From: Lentisphaerota bacterium
GTDB taxonomy: Bacteria > Verrucomicrobiota > Lentisphaeria > Oligosphaerales > JABHEG01
Length of the DNA stretch: 56,062 nt
Direction: 5' to 3'
NCBI GenBank assembly: GCA_018676675.1
Contig: JABHEG010000340.1
Coordinates: 1 to 56,062 of the forward strand
The notes beneath the pieces were generated by a model, which worked only from the letters and a program-made list of their open reading frames with translations, did no database searches and was not told the origin of the DNA. Made by a program: the position numbers and the translations under genes. This document shows positions 19,529 to 29,100 of the stretch, piece after piece (within the stretch, counting starts at the first letter, position 1; each line of letters opens with the position of its first letter).

Positions 19529-20551
19529 TCAGCCGTTGGCGAAGACCCGCCGTGTGCGGTTCTGGTTGGGCAGGGCGACGCGCTGTCCCGTGTGGAAGCT
19601 CTCGACCCCGGCGAAACACAACTCGTTGACGATGGTGAACGTCTCGTTCGTGCAATGGGGCAGCGGTCCGCCGTCGAGGTGTGCAGCGATCTGATCGTAG
19701 GCAAGTAGGAACGGGCTGTCGCGGTCCGGCATCCCCAGCGCTGCCAAATCCACCTCACCCTCATCTTTGCGGGTGGCAAAGGGGGCTGTGTAGATGCCGG
19801 CGCGTGCACGGCCCTCGGAGCCGAAAATGTCGCAGTAGAATCCGCCGTACTCGCCCTCGTGCCCGACGTGCATCCCGGTCACACCACTGCCGAACTCAAT
19901 CACGGCCCCGGCAACGCTGGGTTCCGGCTCGTACCCTTCAGGTACCTCGGTCCCCGGTCTGCCGTGGGCCGAAATGGCGACGGGGTCATAGCCGGCGAAC
20001 TGGCAGATCAGATCGGTGACGTGCGCAGCAAAGGAGAGGAATGTCCCACCTGTATAGGCAACCACGCCCTTTACGTCCCCGATCAGGCCGTCACGAACCA
20101 GTTCCTGCATCTTGAGGACTCGCGGGCACCAATGTCGGGTGTAGGACACCGTGATCGGGATCTGCTTTTCTGCCGCAACCGCCATGAACTGGTCCATTTC
20201 CTCGAGTGAGCAACTCGGGGGCTTCTCGCAGAAGATCGCTTTGGGGCCGGCCTCGAGCACTTCAAGCATCGTCTTGCAGTGATCCGGCCCGCGGTTGCAG
20301 ATTGCCACGATATCGAATTCGTCTGCCGCCAGCATGGATGTCGAACTGTCGTAGTAGTCCACTGCGGGGAAGGCGCTGCCCCATTCGTCGCGGAAGCGTT
20401 CACGCTTCTCCTCCAACAGATCCGAGACCGCCGCCAGACGGACGCGGTCGCTCAGCCGAATCCCCCCAACGTGGCAGTACGGGGCCTCCGTTTCGGGTTT
20501 CCCGTAGAACGCCGCAATATTCCCGATACCAACGATGCCGACTCGGTACAT
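19529..20551 (-). CDS. Gfo/Idh/MocA family NAD(P)-dependent oxidoreductase
   Basis: 340 residues from ATG 20551, five bases after GGAGG. The N-terminal Rossmann motif is GIVGIGNIAAF (about 4-14). The family's catalytic-lysine signature CEKPPSC lies near residue 109, and HWCPRVLKM follows at the start of the C-terminal substrate domain. Members oxidise or reduce sugars, inositols or sugar acids, or dehydrate them through a keto intermediate. It lies 18 bases downstream of a ThuA gene. ThuA and Gfo/Idh/MocA pairs are common in Planctomycetes-type sugar loci and are thought to act on 3-keto sugars. The specific substrate is unknown. Confidence 0.88.
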   Translation of the reverse strand: MYRVGIVGIGNIAAFYGKPETEAPYCHVGGIRLSDRVRLAAVSDLLEEKRERFRDEWGSAFPAVDYYDSSTSMLAADEFDIVAICNRGPDHCKTMLEVLEAGPKAIFCEKPPSCSLEEMDQFMAVAAEKQIPITVSYTRHWCPRVLKMQELVRDGLIGDVKGVVAYTGGTFLSFAAHVTDLICQFAGYDPVAISAHGRPGTEVPEGYEPEPSVAGAVIEFGSGVTGMHVGHEGEYGGFYCDIFGSEGRARAGIYTAPFATRKDEGEVDLAALGMPDRDSPFLLAYDQIAAHLDGGPLPHCTNETFTIVNELCFAGVESFHTGQRVALPNQNRTRRVFANG

Positions 20552-20569
20552 GGTAACCTCCAGCTGTAG

Positions 20570-21286
20570 CTATTCCTCGGCCACTCGCCCGGTTGCGGCC
20601 CACTCGCAGCCACGCAACAGCGACTGGCGAAACTCGGGCGGTTCAAACGCGATCTCACTGGCGCCCTTGTAGTCCCCGTTGGGGTCCCCGGGCCAGATAT
20701 GTCCCAGAACATGGTGGTAGACACGTCCGTTGCCATACTGTGTCACCACCATGACTGGTTCGTCCCTACCCGTCCCGCCTTTTTCAGCACCCGAATAGGC
20801 CGTCGCAAGTACCTGATAGGGCACATCGTGCATGTGCACCAACCGATGGTACAGCTCGTCCCAAGTCCGGAAGTCTGTCAAGCCCTGCGTGATCGGGTGC
20901 TCCTTGTCGCAGATCGTCACGGGGAATTCGTGGAATTGCCCGTGACCGGTACCGTCCCGCCAGAGCAAGCCCACCATTTTCTCGTACTCAACCCAGCCAC
21001 GAAATGCGTTGTCGGCAGCGTGCAGGATGACAAAACCGGTGCCGCCGTGCACTGCAGCTTCGACGTTCGCTTTCGCCTCAGCACACCATTCCGGTCCATT
21101 GTAGTCTGAGAACAGCAACTGAACACCGTCCAGGGCAGCGGCATCGGTCAGAGCCGCGGAGGGATCGTCACAGACCGTGACCTCAAAGCGCCCCGATTCC
21201 TCCAGCAGCTTCTGACATATCGGCGTCGTGCGCGCCCAGTCGTGGTTGTTCTGGCCAGTCAGCAACAGTGTACGAATCCGCGACAT
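20570..21286 (-). CDS. ThuA-like domain protein
   Basis: 238 residues from ATG 21286. The chain follows the ThuA (class I glutamine amidotransferase-like) fold: RTLLLTGQNNHDWARTTPI at the start, LLFSDYNGPEW, then GTGFVILHAADNAFRGW where the amidotransferase elbow would be but with no catalytic Cys. The C-terminal part has GNGRVYHHVLGH. ThuA proteins take part in trehalose/3-keto-disaccharide handling, though the chemistry is still poorly defined. It is the upstream partner of the Gfo/Idh/MocA gene and has no signal peptide, so both probably act in the cytoplasm. Confidence 0.87.
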   Translation of the reverse strand: MSRIRTLLLTGQNNHDWARTTPICQKLLEESGRFEVTVCDDPSAALTDAAALDGVQLLFSDYNGPEWCAEAKANVEAAVHGGTGFVILHAADNAFRGWVEYEKMVGLLWRDGTGHGQFHEFPVTICDKEHPITQGLTDFRTWDELYHRLVHMHDVPYQVLATAYSGAEKGGTGRDEPVMVVTQYGNGRVYHHVLGHIWPGDPNGDYKGASEIAFEPPEFRQSLLRGCEWAATGRVAEE

Positions 21287-21501
21287 GTCCCGATTCTCCC
21301 GTTATGTCCTGACACCGTCTCCAGCGCCCAACGTATCGCGCCCCAACTCGCTGTCCAGTCAGACACGACAACACGTCGGGCTCAACGATTAGCAGTCTTG
21401 CCAAGTCCGCTGTAACGTCACTGTCTGCATGATCGCACCTGATCCCATACAGGCAAACACAGGACAGGGGGCCCGAAACTCCCCCCTCTCCACCATCTGG
21501 C

Positions 21502-22080
21502 ATGTACGACATGGAACGATACCTGGCATCCACAGACATCATCGACTGGCACACACCCGCCGTGCGCGAACTCGCGGGCTCGTTGTCTCGGGAGACAGTG
21601 TTGGAAGCGGCCCGAACCTGCTTCGAGTGGGTGCGCGACCGAATTGCACACAGCGGAGACACCCAGGCTGATGTGGTCACCTGCCGGGCTTCAGAGGTGC
21701 TGGAACAGAGAACAGGTTGGTGCTACGCCAAGAGCCATCTCCTGGCAGCCCTCTTGAGGGCCAATGGAATACCTGCGGGCCTGTGCTACCAACGCCTGAG
21801 TAGAGATGAAGGCGGCGGCTTCGTCGTTCATGGTCTGAACGGTGTTCATCTCCCCGAACACGGCTGGTACCGTGTCGATGTCCGGGGCAACAAACCGGGC
21901 GTCAACGCCCAGTTCTCCCCCCCAATCGAGCGCTTGGCCTGGGAAGGGACAGGCCCAGGCGAGGCAAACTTCCCGGGGATCCATCCCACCCCGCTGCCCG
22001 AGATCGTGCACTTCCTTTCGAGCACGCGCGGCTACGAGCAGACGCGTAGGGAACTGCCGGACCTCAAACCAACCGTATAG
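21502..22080 (+). CDS. Transglutaminase-like cysteine-protease-fold protein
   Basis: 192 residues from ATG 21502; no clear Shine-Dalgarno, and an ATG at 21511 is also possible. It carries the bacterial transglutaminase-like triad in order: Cys in RTGWCYAKSHLLAALLRA (about 74), His in VVHGLNGV (about 110) and Asp in WYRVDVRGN (about 126). These short cytoplasmic forms probably act as peptidases or amidases. No partner is obvious: it is transcribed away from the ThuA pair and is followed by the structured intergenic element. Confidence 0.85.
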   Translation: MYDMERYLASTDIIDWHTPAVRELAGSLSRETVLEAARTCFEWVRDRIAHSGDTQADVVTCRASEVLEQRTGWCYAKSHLLAALLRANGIPAGLCYQRLSRDEGGGFVVHGLNGVHLPEHGWYRVDVRGNKPGVNAQFSPPIERLAWEGTGPGEANFPGIHPTPLPEIVHFLSSTRGYEQTRRELPDLKPTV

Positions 22081-22196
22081 CCCGGAATGGCGTTGAGTTA
22101 AGGGCCGAAAAGCCGTGACACGTGGTCCTGCGCCCCCACCCACCTCGTGTGGATGGTGAGCGAGATTAGCCCCGTGCGCAGGGTGCCCACGCCCCC

Positions 22197-22430
22197 TCCT
22201 CCGCGTCCCCTACGCAGGCTCTGCCGGCCTAGGGGAGAATGCCACTGAGATGAGCAGGGAGAACGGCACTCCGCTGCTCTACGTGCCTTACTACAAACGC
22301 CGCCCTGATGGTGGCGAAACTCGTTCGTAGTTAGCGACGTAGGCCGGGCCGGAGTCGCGTTCTTCAGCTGGGAACACCGGACTTATCAGCGCTTATCTTA
22401 GCGCTAGTCCGGCCTAGGGGACGCGGAGGA
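22197..22430. repeat. Structured intergenic element bounded by a 16-bp perfect inverted repeat
   Basis: TCCTCCGCGTCCCCTA (22197-22212) is exactly reverse-complemented at 22415-22430. Inside, the 13-mer CCGGCCTAGGGGA occurs at 22224-22236 and again at 22409-22421, overlapping the right arm. The element fills most of the 377-base gap between the transglutaminase gene and the stop of the URO-D gene and has no coding potential. Its size of about 234 bp and its terminal inverted repeat resemble a small non-autonomous mobile element (MITE-like). I see no clear flanking target-site duplication. Confidence 0.5.
22377..22412. other. Strong two-part hairpin
   Basis: CCGGACT (22377-22383) pairs with AGTCCGG (22406-22412), and AGCGC (22388-22392) pairs with GCGCT (22401-22405). 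There is a four-base bulge on one side and an eight-base loop. It lies 45 bases past the end of the URO-D gene, so it could protect or terminate that transcript, but no T-run is present. Confidence 0.5.
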
Positions 22431-22457
22431 TAGCGCCAATCGTCTGTGGAACCAGGC

Positions 22458-23468
22458 TTACCCCGTCGCAGCCTGGGCCATGGCTTCGACGTTGGCGGGT
22501 GACACGTTCGGCAGCAGGGCTTCGTGACTCGGGCTGATGATCAAACGGGGGCCCAGCAGATCTCTGACTCGACCGACCTCGGCTTTGATCGCCGCGGGTT
22601 TGGCATGGACAAGTAGCTCCTGCGTGTCGATTCCCCCCATGAAGGCGATCCGCCCTTTGAAGTCCCTTGCGAGTGTCTCAGCGTCCATATTGGCTGCTTT
22701 GGCCTGGATCGGGTGGAGGCAGTCCACCCCCGCATCGATCAACTCATCAATGACCTTATGGATTGCACCGCAAGAATGCAGAATGGCCTGGTAGCCATGC
22801 TTGTGAGCCTGTTCTGTGAAGCGCTTGAACCACGGCATAATGAACGCGTCGAACTGCTCCGGCCCACAGATCAAGTCACGCTGCGTGCCGAAGTCGTTAC
22901 CGAAGAAGAAGCCGTCCACCAGATCACCTGCAGCCGCAAAAAACCGCTCATTGGCCTCGTAGTAGAAGCCGCACACCCGGTCGGTGACCGCCTGTACGAC
23001 CTCGGGGTGCGTGTACATCTTGATCATGTAGCTCTCCATCCCGAAGAGATCCATGATGTTGTGATAGAAGCAGGTCCAGAAGCCACTGGCCCGGTAAACG
23101 TCACCGGCGTTCTGTAACACGTTCAAACAGGCATCGAAGTTGAGGAAGTCCGGGTTGGGCCAGGCGAACGTGTCGACCTCGGCAGGATCCTCGCGGTCCG
23201 CGAACGGGGGCCGCGCGTGCTTGCCCCGATCCAGTCCGCAATCGAAGAGCTCTCGGCCTTCGGGATCCCGATAGCCGTCAGGGAAGAACTGCGGACAGAT
23301 CCAGCGGAAATCATCCCCCAGTTTCAGGCGCAGCTCCTCCTCAGTCGCCGTCCCGAAGTAGGCGTGCAGGGCTGGCCAGCTCTCACCATGGGGATTGCCC
23401 AGCCAAAAGCCACAACGGTCGGCCTCCTCACCGGCAATGATCGTCCGAATTCGCTCGCGTCTGGTCAT
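22458..23468 (-). CDS. URO-D-fold (uroporphyrinogen decarboxylase/MtaA-like) methyltransferase-type protein
   Basis: 336 residues from ATG 23468, which is six bases after GGAG; upstream in-frame ATGs at 23474 and 23510 lack this spacing. The chain fits the URO-D superfamily barrel: GFWLGNPHGESW near the start, GMESYMIKMYTHPEVVQAV in the middle, and LHSCGAIHKVIDELIDAG, where the H-x-C pair is the zinc site of MtaA/MtbA-type corrinoid methyltransferases. The end is LIISPSHEALLPNVSP. True HemE lacks this His-Cys pair, so a methyl- or demethyl-transferase-like role is more likely. No corrinoid-binding protein is in the window. It is the last gene of a minus-strand operon after two FAD oxidoreductases. 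Confidence 0.82.
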   Translation of the reverse strand: MTRRERIRTIIAGEEADRCGFWLGNPHGESWPALHAYFGTATEEELRLKLGDDFRWICPQFFPDGYRDPEGRELFDCGLDRGKHARPPFADREDPAEVDTFAWPNPDFLNFDACLNVLQNAGDVYRASGFWTCFYHNIMDLFGMESYMIKMYTHPEVVQAVTDRVCGFYYEANERFFAAAGDLVDGFFFGNDFGTQRDLICGPEQFDAFIMPWFKRFTEQAHKHGYQAILHSCGAIHKVIDELIDAGVDCLHPIQAKAANMDAETLARDFKGRIAFMGGIDTQELLVHAKPAAIKAEVGRVRDLLGPRLIISPSHEALLPNVSPANVEAMAQAATG

Positions 23469-23494
23469 GCCCATCTCCGTGTATCTGAGGCCCG

Positions 23495-24838
23495 TCAATC
23501 CTCGCGCCAAACGACCGGGAGATCCCTGAGCTCCAGGAAAGCCGGTTCAACGTCACGTTCCTTGGCCAACTGTGCAACGACTACCCGTCCATCAAGCTTA
23601 CGGGGCATCTTGTTCTGCTGCAAGCTCAGCGCCGCTGCAACACCGGACGCCTGCCCGGTTGCCATGCACGTTTGCTGAATTCGCAGTGAACCCTGGGCAA
23701 GATACCCCGCCGACACGCAGCGCCCGGCCACCAGCAGCCCGTCCACTCCAAAGGGTACGAGACACCCATACGGGATATCGAAGTAGTCCCCCGCTCCGAT
23801 GCGTTCAGCGTGAGCGGCGTTCGCCGCACTGCGACTGTGGAACCAGCGTTCGGGCAACGGCCGTTCGTCGTCCGGCGGATGGACATCAAACTCCCACGAC
23901 GAGCGTGCGATGCCATCGGGGGCCTTGCGTCCCTCCCACGCCTCGTCATCGGTTACACGAGCGATTCCCTGGACAATGCGTGACGTCCGCACGCCAAGCT
24001 CGGAGGCGGATTCCACCAGGTACTGGCCTCCCGGCAGCGCATCAGCCCGTTCCCAAATCTCTCGCCGGGCATCCTGCAGCGCTGCGGAGACCGCAAACGG
24101 ATCAAGCGGGTCCACTCGCAGTCGGTCCACACGCCCCAGCTTCTCCGGCAGCCAGGCAAGTGTGCTGCCAGCCCCGGGTGCCGGCCCGCTCTGGGTGCCG
24201 GGCGCGGGAACGCCGCCGTGACGCCTCACCAATGAGACCTGTTGAGGCCACGGCTTGCCGACCACGCCTCGATCCCAGGGAACGCCGGCCGCGTGGCACA
24301 CCGCCGCGTCGCCGGTGGCGTCGATCACACAAGCAGCACGGATGGTCCCCAGACCAGCGCGAGTATGTACAATCACACCGGAAACCACGCCCTCGTCGAC
24401 GCGCGCGCCGCACAAGTGGGCCAAATGCAGCACCTCGGCACCAGCTTCACCGAGCAGGTCGTCCCAAACACGCTTTACCCCTTCAGGAGCCACCGAACTG
24501 CGGAACCACTCGCGCCCCGTGTACATCGGGACCGGCGACCGAATCAACGGCGCCATCGCACGGTAACGAAGCAGGCGTGCAGCCCACTCATGCCAGACCC
24601 CCTGGAAGTCCACCCCATTTGTACTGAGGACGACACCAACGAGTTGCGCTACCGTCGCGCCTCCGAGAAAGCCATACTTCTCGATCAGTAACGTCTTCGC
24701 GCCGAGCCGGGCGGCCGCGATGGCTGCCGCGCACCCGGCGGGGCCACCGCCACAGACCACCACGTCCCAGCGACCCAACACGGCTGCATCCTCGCACCTG
24801 ATGCCGTCGTTCCCGCCAGGATCGTTCATCGTCTTCAC
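23495..24838 (-). CDS. FAD-dependent oxidoreductase (FAD_oxidored family), second of a pair
   Basis: 447 residues. Its ATG (24838) overlaps the stop of the preceding gene by four bases (ATGA), so translation is probably coupled. The dinucleotide-binding motif is VVVCGGGPAGCAAAIAAARL (about 24-43), followed by LLIEKYGFLGGATV. The second FAD contact VIDATGDAAVCHAAGV is in the middle, and the C-terminal FAD motif is LLVAGRCVSAGYLAQGSLRI. The family covers flavoproteins that oxidise sugars and related alcohols, but few members have known substrates. Start and length (about 450) are normal. Confidence 0.87.
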   Translation of the reverse strand: MKTMNDPGGNDGIRCEDAAVLGRWDVVVCGGGPAGCAAAIAAARLGAKTLLIEKYGFLGGATVAQLVGVVLSTNGVDFQGVWHEWAARLLRYRAMAPLIRSPVPMYTGREWFRSSVAPEGVKRVWDDLLGEAGAEVLHLAHLCGARVDEGVVSGVIVHTRAGLGTIRAACVIDATGDAAVCHAAGVPWDRGVVGKPWPQQVSLVRRHGGVPAPGTQSGPAPGAGSTLAWLPEKLGRVDRLRVDPLDPFAVSAALQDARREIWERADALPGGQYLVESASELGVRTSRIVQGIARVTDDEAWEGRKAPDGIARSSWEFDVHPPDDERPLPERWFHSRSAANAAHAERIGAGDYFDIPYGCLVPFGVDGLLVAGRCVSAGYLAQGSLRIQQTCMATGQASGVAAALSLQQNKMPRKLDGRVVVAQLAKERDVEPAFLELRDLPVVWRED

Positions 24839-26097
24839 TCTCCCAGCCGCAACCTTAGTACGTCATCGTGCGAAGCGGCAGCCGCCAACACTCGCCGAAC
24901 GCGAGCGGGGGCAACTCGCCGCACAGGTATCCTTTCCTCGCACGCCATAGCCGCGGCGGCCCCGGCCGCCTGCCCCATCAGACAACACGTCACCATGATC
25001 CGCGCGGAGGACAACGCGACACGCGTGGCAGAGAAACAGCGCCCGGCGACCAGAACGTTCGTCAGGCTCTTCACGCACAGGCACCCATACGGAATCTGGT
25101 AGGGCGGCATGGCCTCCTTTGTGATGGCGGCAGAGTCCAGCGGGAAGCAGCCGTGGGCAACGGCGTCCGGGAAGGACCGTCCAGAACGCAGATCATCGGC
25201 CGTCAATACATAATCCCCTTCCACGCGTACACTGTCGCGCAACCCCAACATGGACGCGGAGTAGGCGAACACGGAGTCCTGCCCCTGCTTCGTCCCCTGG
25301 AAATGGCGTACAAACTCGGGAATCCGGCGGCGGAAAGCACGACCGGCATCCGAGTAGCCCTGCCCAGTCGATGTATCGAACCCCCCGTCGCGCCACCACA
25401 TCTTCAGCCCCACCCGATCCGGTTCCGTCCACACGCTGTATTGCGGAACCGGCTCACCCGGATTCTCCCGGCGTACGACCTGAGGCCCGGCGTCTTCAGA
25501 AGGCTGCACGTAGATCATGTGACTGGGGGGGATTGACTGCGGATGGTCACCATCGGGGGGCAACACCGGAGCTCCGGCATGCCGGGACAGGATGCCATCC
25601 CCTGTCGCGTCCACGAATATGGATGCTTCGACCCGCTGACAGAGGGAGCGGTTGTGCAGAATGGCAGAGCGCACATGCCCCTCTTGTGCATCGGCCCCAA
25701 TGACATCAGTGGCAAACAACAGTTCCACACCGTCCGCTTCCGCCAGTTCCTGCAACACGATGGCCAGCACGTTGTGATCAAATGTGTGGTTGAAAAACGG
25801 TGGGTTCCTGCCGACCCGCCAACCATGCCCCTCACCGATGGCACGATAGGCCGCCAGCCCGTCCCAGATGTCGTCTAACACGCGTCCCTGACCGCCTGGC
25901 AGCGTCTCATCGCCGAAACAGAAGTTCCCCACCCCGCCACTGGTACCCAACCCGCCAAGTACCTCAAGCCGCTCCACCAGCAGAACGTGTGCTCCCGCCC
26001 GAGCGGCGGCACAGGCTGCACCGACACCTGCCATCCCGCCGCCACAGACCACGACATCATAGGTGCCAAGTTTGTGAATTTGTCCCGAATGGGGCAT
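24835..26097 (-). CDS. FAD-dependent oxidoreductase (FAD_oxidored family), first of a pair
   Basis: 420 residues from ATG 26097, eight bases after GGAGG. The FAD motif is VVVCGGGMAGVGAACAAARA (about 16-35) with LLVERLEVLGGLGTSGG. The mid-chain contact FVDATGDGILSRHAG and the C-terminal LVAGRCFSATRVALSSARIM complete the family pattern. It is a paralogue of the next gene and overlaps it by four bases. Such side-by-side pairs suggest either two steps on related substrates or a heteromer. There is no signal peptide and no Tat motif, so both are probably cytoplasmic. Confidence 0.87.
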   Translation of the reverse strand: MPHSGQIHKLGTYDVVVCGGGMAGVGAACAAARAGAHVLLVERLEVLGGLGTSGGVGNFCFGDETLPGGQGRVLDDIWDGLAAYRAIGEGHGWRVGRNPPFFNHTFDHNVLAIVLQELAEADGVELLFATDVIGADAQEGHVRSAILHNRSLCQRVEASIFVDATGDGILSRHAGAPVLPPDGDHPQSIPPSHMIYVQPSEDAGPQVVRRENPGEPVPQYSVWTEPDRVGLKMWWRDGGFDTSTGQGYSDAGRAFRRRIPEFVRHFQGTKQGQDSVFAYSASMLGLRDSVRVEGDYVLTADDLRSGRSFPDAVAHGCFPLDSAAITKEAMPPYQIPYGCLCVKSLTNVLVAGRCFSATRVALSSARIMVTCCLMGQAAGAAAAMACEERIPVRRVAPARVRRVLAAAASHDDVLRLRLGE

Positions 26098-26149
26098 CAG
26101 TGATTCCTCCGATCATCATCCCGCATCTCGGCTACGCGAGGGGTCAGCC

Positions 26150-29100
26150 TCAAGGCAGTTCTGTGATGACCAAGTCATCGAAATACGCTGGTGCGGCCGA
26201 GCTGTTATACAGCGTCCGGTACAGCCCTGTAGTCTTTGCACCTGTGGTGACCTCTGCGGTGAATTGCCGCCACTCGGGACCAGTTTTTCCTTTGCCCAGA
26301 TGCCGCCCCAGCAGGTTGGCGTAGACGCCATCATTGCTGGCGGCTTTGATCCAGACCGAGACACGGTAGCGGGTGCCGGTCTTGACCACGCTGTGCACGG
26401 GATAGGCGCAAGTGAATGTCTCCTCGTCCACCGGCGCGTCAAGCTGCAGGCAGTACTGACCGCTGTGCGCACCATCCGCGAGGCGCATGCGTCCGTAGGC
26501 CCACCTGTCCTTCACCTTGCGGCACATCCACCAATCCGGCTTGCGGTCACCGGCACTATCGGTCTCGAAGTGGCCGTTGGGCACAGCGGGGAAGACCGCA
26601 CGTACCAGTACCTGCCGCTGCCCAGCCAAGGTCACCTGCGCGGACATCTCAGCGATCTCCGTCAGTTGTGATTGGCCACTCACCGTGACCGGAAGAGCGA
26701 ATTCGGCCGCGGGGGGAATCGCGACACTTTCGGAGGCATGGGCTGTCAACGGCGGGGGGGCTGTGACGTTGACCGTCCCGCTAACAGAAGCACCGGAGAG
26801 GTTCCGGAGCCACAGATGGTAGTTGCCCGGGTTGCCGCGGAAATCCACGAGCACGGGCGGATTGACTACCACGAAGCTGTAGGTACTGAAGTTACCTCCG
26901 GGCGTGGTAAGATCGCACCAGACATCATGGCGGCCGGTTTTCGCGCCCGCGGGCACAGCGACGGTCAGAGCAAAGGTGAGCGTACTGCCACTGGCAACCG
27001 GTCCGAAGGACACGGCAGCGGGCATGGCCCATCCTGCGGGAAGACGCAGCCTGGCAGTCCCGGAGAGAGGCGTTGCGTTGACATTGGTGAGGGTGAGCTT
27101 AAGCCTGCGGCCTGCCCCCGGCGTGATGGCTGGATCAATCTCCCAGCGCACCACCGGTGCCAGCGCGTTTGCCAACACTACCGAGCTGCATTCAGACGCT
27201 GGTATGGGGAAGGTGTAGCGGTCTCCCCGCTGCGTGCCACGGACGGGGAGAATCCTGCCATCCAGCGTCCAGGCATAGGAAGCAGCGATCGGGCCGACAT
27301 CCTTGACGTCCAGTGTCACCACGGCGTCCTTACGCACCGGGACATTGATCACGTTCACCACCGCGCCACGCTGTCCGTCCTTCGCATAGCGAAACCAGCG
27401 CCCGATCGTTCCGCGGAAGGGCGCGTTCTGGCTCACCCCGACGTAGGTGTAGTCCGGAAGCAACGGTTTGCCGCCCGCGGTGATGGTCAGACCTACGGTA
27501 TCCATGAACTGCGCGTCATAGAGGAGGCTTTTTACCGCACGGCGCAGGGCGAGCAGCCGCGTGTCCTTCGGAAAATGGTCAAACCGCGCCCCCACCTGCC
27601 AGATAAAACGAGTTCGCTCATGGCCACCGAATGCTGCTCCCAGTCCGCCATTCCAGGCGCCATCGATAATCAACTGATCGGGGTTGCAGTAACGGAAGAA
27701 CTCCAGTCGGTTGAAGACGCCGGAGGTCATGTGCAGATCGATGAGCTGCCCATAGATGTCGTTACAGACCTCGCCACTGGCGGTGTAATAGGGATTCCTG
27801 GCCAAGGAAGACGCCTTCATCCTGGCGCTGACGTCCAGCGTCGCGCGCGTCCAGCATCCATACGTATCGGCGAAGTCCGGGTACAGTTTTCCGTTGGGAT
27901 AGATCATGTTGAACTGGTCATAGTACATCCCGTCCGCCCCCCAGCCCACATAGGCTCCGGTCCAGTAAGCCAGCCAGTCGCGCCATTCTCTTGCCCCCAT
28001 TGCCATCCCGAGCTGCGCGAAGTGATCGCGCTCCATACGCGGGTAGTGGCCACTGTAGGTGTAGGTAGCCACCTTCGCGTACCAGGCGTCGTCCGGCACA
28101 GGCACATCCCCGGGCAAACGCCCCTTTGGGTAGGAACCGATACGCGGGTAGTGTCCGTAACCCGGGGCCCAGAGATGGACGTTGTGGTAGGGCGTATACA
28201 TCCCGCCGAGGGCGCGGCGTATGGCCAGCTTCTGGGCAAACTCCCGAACGCTTCCCCAAGCCCCGGACGGATAGGGGTAGAGCCCACAATAGCCGGAATC
28301 GGCGCCATCGGTCATCTGCCGGTTGGCGGCCATCAGCGGCGAACGGAGATCCGTTGTGATCATGTCCCAACCCGCCACAGGAGCGCGATTTGATTCCTGC
28401 GTAACCCACCCGTCCACAAGCCATTTGACGTATGCGGGTGGATTTGGCCGTTTCAGGGCCTTCGCCACGTAGGCACGATAGATGTCTGCCCCCTCGTGCC
28501 AATCCGACCCGGTGAGAGCAATCCGGTAGATCCCACTGGTCCAGGTACTGCGTGGCTTGCAGAGGATGCGCTGAGCAACCCCCAATGTCGTGCCGCCCGA
28601 GCTGTCGCCCCCGAGAACAAAGGCGTAGTCGTCGAGCTTCGGATCCTCGATGCCATAGTACACTCCCTGGTCACCATCCCATAGTCCCATCCAACGCATA
28701 CTCGGCCCCCAGGTGGTGCGCAGGCGTTGGGCGGCGGGGTTCTTCCACACCTGCCCCCAACACTTCGCCTCGAACACCCAATCGTCTTCCGCCTCACCTC
28801 CGAGTCTGACGCCGGTGAGCACCGGGAAACGGATCTCCACGACTTCCAGTTCTGTGGGGTTCTCGATGGTGAGCTGCCATTCCGTCTGTCCATCCGGGTG
28901 CAGTGTGGCGATGCTGATCAGGCGCATGCCGTTGGCCAGCCGATGGCCCATGGTGATCACTGGCTTCTCTACCGTGCCACCGACCTCCACATTCTCCAAC
29001 AGGCTGTTGTACAGATCCGCGGAAGCGGTCGGGGCCGCGCCGGGCTTCTTTGTCACCACCATCCCCAGCGCAGCGTGCAGTTGCGCGGCACTGCTCACCA

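Noticed and set aside
22458..23468. True uroporphyrinogen decarboxylase (hemE)
   Set aside because: The LHSCG zinc-type motif and absence of other heme genes fit MtaA-like methyltransferases rather than HemE.
26672..28393. A 573-codon plus-strand open frame
   Set aside because: Antisense shadow of the 1485-residue secreted protein, with low-complexity composition.
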